64,000 nt of DNA. Source: Candidatus Omnitrophota bacterium (GTDB taxonomy: Bacteria; Hinthialibacterota; Hinthialibacteria; Hinthialibacterales; JAKPRU01). This document shows positions 62,084-64,000 of this stretch, piece by piece. The position numbers and the translations under genes were made by a program. The notes beneath the pieces are model-generated. The model searched no databases. It saw only the letters and a list, made by a program, of their open reading frames with translations, and was not told the DNA's origin. How positions within the stretch are numbered: the first letter of the stretch is position 1; each line of letters starts with the position of its first letter. The DNA is taken from contig JAKQSI010000034.1 of the NCBI GenBank assembly GCA_029570205.1, forward strand, positions 1-64,000, written 5' to 3'.

Positions 62084-64000
62084 TTACGCCTCACGAATCC
62101 GCAAATCGTTTTCCGACAGGAATGCCAGAAACCGGTCGTTGAAAGCGGCGATTTCCTCTCCGGTCAGTGTCCCATCAGGTTTGTATAGCGAGAATCGGAA
62201 TGTGTAACTTCGCACATCCGCCATTTCGCCGGTTCCTTCATAGGCGCATACGTAATCTCGACGAAGAATCATCGGATGGGAGAATCGGTTTAAAATATCC
62301 TCTAATTCTCCGAACGGCCGCTCTTTCGGGAGAAGAATCGAGTAATCTTTTTCGCTGATCGGAAACCGTGGCGGTTCCTGGAACACGGTTTCCACTTTCG
62401 GCAGATCGAGAATTGCCTGCAAGTCGATTTCAAAACAGGCCAATACCATCCCGCGCGGAAAACATGATAATACATCCGCGCTGGGAATACCGACAGAGCC
62501 GATGATTCTGTCGCCGACCTGAATCGACAAGCTGGTCGGCTCATCGAACCAGGGAATCGACTCATCGGATTGGAAGGCTTTCCAGCGGGGTGGCTCAACG
62601 CGCGCCGTTTCCAGGATAGCCTCCACAATCCCCTTGGCACGGTTAAAGCAGGCTTGGGCGGGGCGCACGGATTTCCGGGCACACAATACACCGGCGAGCA
62701 TCGGGGTCTCGATGCGGGAATCTCCTTGCGCAATGTACTTTTTCCCGATTTCAAAAATGTCGACATGATCCGTATGCCGCAGGTTCTGCCGCACCGCGCG
62801 CAGCAGGTTCGGCAGAAGGTGTGTCCGCATACAGGTGTTATTATCGGTACATGGATTCTTGAGGGTCAGGCCGTGGGTGGGTGTGTAGCCCAGTTCCGCA
62901 AGCCAATCGTTATCGAACCATCCATACGTGTAGATTTCCGACATTCCGAAGGTCTGGCTCAGCATAATGCAGAGACGGCGTTCCATTCGCCGCTTTTCGT
63001 TGAATGTCCCCTTCTCCATTTGGATCATGGGCATAGCCGGCTCGATGTTATCGAATCCGAAAATCCGCGCGACCTCTTCGACAATATCCGCCGGAATGGA
63101 GATGTCCCGCTCGCTGCGGTAAAGAGGCACGGTTACCAGAACATCCTCGCCCGATTTTTCCACACCAAATCCCAGGGACCGCAGAATCTCTTCTGCGCGT
63201 CCGGGCGGCAGCGGGCGACCGATCAGACGGTCCACACTGCCGGACTTGAGACGAATTGTGCGGTCTTTGCTGTCCAGTTCCGGAGCCGAGTCGAACAGAC
63301 AGGAGACCACTTCGGCTTTCGGGAAAGCGGTCCGGAGAAGAGCCAGGAATCGCTGAACCCCCACTTGTGTGTTGTGATGAGGCTGTCCGCGTCCGAATCG
63401 CTGGGCGGCATCGGTGCGAAGCCCCAGGCGCAGCGAGGTTCTCCGGATCGTGCTTGGATCGAAATTCGCGCTCTCCAGAAAGACGCGGCGGGTTTGTGCA
63501 GTGATTTCTGTTTCCGCGCCACCCATCACCCCGGCAATCGCGATCGGTTTCGTTCCGTCCAGGATCATCAGATCTCCGGGGATCATAGGGCGGGCAACGT
63601 TGTCCAGGGTAATGAATGCCCCCGCTTCTTTCATCGTGTCGATCCGCACGTTTTTGACGGTGTCCCAATCGAACGCATGAAGCGGTTGGGCCAGTTCGGC
63701 CATGACAAAGTTTGTCAGATCGACCGCCAGATTGATCGGTCGCATCCCAATCTGCAGAAGAACAATCTGAATGGATAATGGAGCCGGAACGGGAGGCAGA
63801 TTCTCAATCCCGATAGCGCAATAGCGCGGGCAACGCTGTGTGTCGAGCACTTTTACATCCAAGGCAGGCAAGCCGCTGAAGCGAGCGGTATCGACCAGAT
63901 CCAGCGGTTTCAGGGGGACACTGTAAATAGCGGCTAACTCCCGCGCCAGGCCATAATGCCCCCAGAGATCGGGCCGGTGGGTTAATGACTTGTTGTCTAC
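62084..64000 (-). CDS. pheT: Phenylalanyl-tRNA synthetase beta chain, partial at 5' end
   Basis: 639 codons are in view including the stop; the start lies beyond 64000. The visible N-terminal edge reads [19 protein letters not shown], the conserved B3/B4 region of Phe[21 protein letters not shown] and [14 protein letters not shown] follow, then the B5 domain, the catalytic-like core ([14 protein letters not shown]) and the C-terminal anticodon-binding-type domain ([20 protein letters not shown]). The first in-window codon is in frame at 64000-63998, so nothing is broken. PheS is presumably just outside. Confidence 0.97.
   Translation of the reverse strand, partial: VDNKSLTHRPDLWGHYGLARELAAIYSVPLKPLDLVDTARFSGLPALDVKVLDTQRCPRYCAIGIENLPPVPAPLSIQIVLLQIGMRPINLAVDLTNFVMAELAQPLHAFDWDTVKNVRIDTMKEAGAFITLDNVARPMIPGDLMILDGTKPIAIAGVMGGAETEITAQTRRVFLESANFDPSTIRRTSLRLGLRTDAAQRFGRGQPHHNTQVGVQRFLALLRTAFPKAEVVSCLFDSAPELDSKDRTIRLKSGSVDRLIGRPLPPGRAEEILRSLGFGVEKSGEDVLVTVPLYRSERDISIPADIVEEVARIFGFDNIEPAMPMIQMEKGTFNEKRRMERRLCIMLSQTFGMSEIYTYGWFDNDWLAELGYTPTHGLTLKNPCTDNNTCMRTHLLPNLLRAVRQNLRHTDHVDIFEIGKKYIAQGDSRIETPMLAGVLCARKSVRPAQACFNRAKGIVEAILETARVEPPRWKAFQSDESIPWFDEPTSLSIQVGDRIIGSVGIPSADVLSCFPRGMVLACFEIDLQAILDLPKVETVFQEPPRFPISEKDYSILLPKERPFGELEDILNRFSHPMILRRDYVCAYEGTGEMADVRSYTFRFSLYKPDGTLTGEEIAAFNDRFLAFLSENDLRIREA

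Overview
This 64 kb window looks like chromosome from an uncultured Gram-negative bacterium. It has lipoproteins, an AsmA-like inner-membrane protein, an O-antigen-ligase-like protein, type IV pilin-like proteins, LipB and a GNA1162-like pair. Base composition is even and roughly half GC. The mix (futalosine-pathway MqnA, pilin-like secreted proteins, a Tat-exported sugar isomerase, a sulfatase maturase, large secreted beta-helix proteins) fits poorly studied lineages near the Planctomycetes or Sumerlaeota/Hydrogenedentota. That placement is an inference from gene content; no rRNA is present. I see no prophage, insertion sequence or CRISPR array.

Layout. 1-4.4 kb: a truncated HD-phosphohydrolase remnant, a receiver protein, a small membrane protein with a FliF-like tail, a Nif3-family protein, a possible SLOG-domain protein and tRNA-Leu(CAG) with its promoter. 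4.8-18.1 kb: a chemoreceptor, then a carbohydrate block with a 1513-residue doubled beta-helix protein, a 985-residue secreted protein, an FGGY kinase and a HAD-methyltransferase fusion. 18.3-25.7 kb: prfB with its programmed +1 frameshift, a B12-binding radical SAM protein, then an aminotransferase-serA-mqnA run. 25.9-34.3 kb: an ADP-ribosylglycohydrolase/RNase Z-like fusion, two GNA1162-like proteins, a Pro/Ala-rich protein and an AsmA-like protein.

34.7-49.1 kb: asnB with a glycosyltransferase, a sugar isomerase with an N-acetylglucosamine-type kinase, a diguanylate cyclase, lipB, small membrane proteins, a degenerate peptidoglycan-amidase lipoprotein, a lysine-rich histone-like protein, a pilin-like protein, a sulfatase-maturase-like radical SAM enzyme and an esterase-like hydrolase. 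49.5-57.2 kb: folE, a second pilin-like protein and a run of membrane genes (TMTC-like, an IspG-like barrel without its Fe-S domain, O-antigen ligase-like). 57.3-64 kb: a ParE-type toxin-antitoxin pair, a second B12-binding radical SAM protein, a two-domain class III cyclase-like protein, a dipeptide ABC ATPase and pheT running off the right edge.

The proteins most worth following up are the ADP-ribosylglycohydrolase/RNase Z fusion, the cyclase-like protein whose two halves keep complementary catalytic residues, the barrel-only IspG homologue beside an O-antigen ligase, and the peptidoglycan-recognition lipoprotein with all zinc ligands replaced. Intergenic DNA holds several dispersed palindromic repeats, a perfect 90-bp tandem duplication and a GTGGAC nonamer repeat that also occurs in frame inside the fusion gene. 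All family calls are by eye, without database searches.
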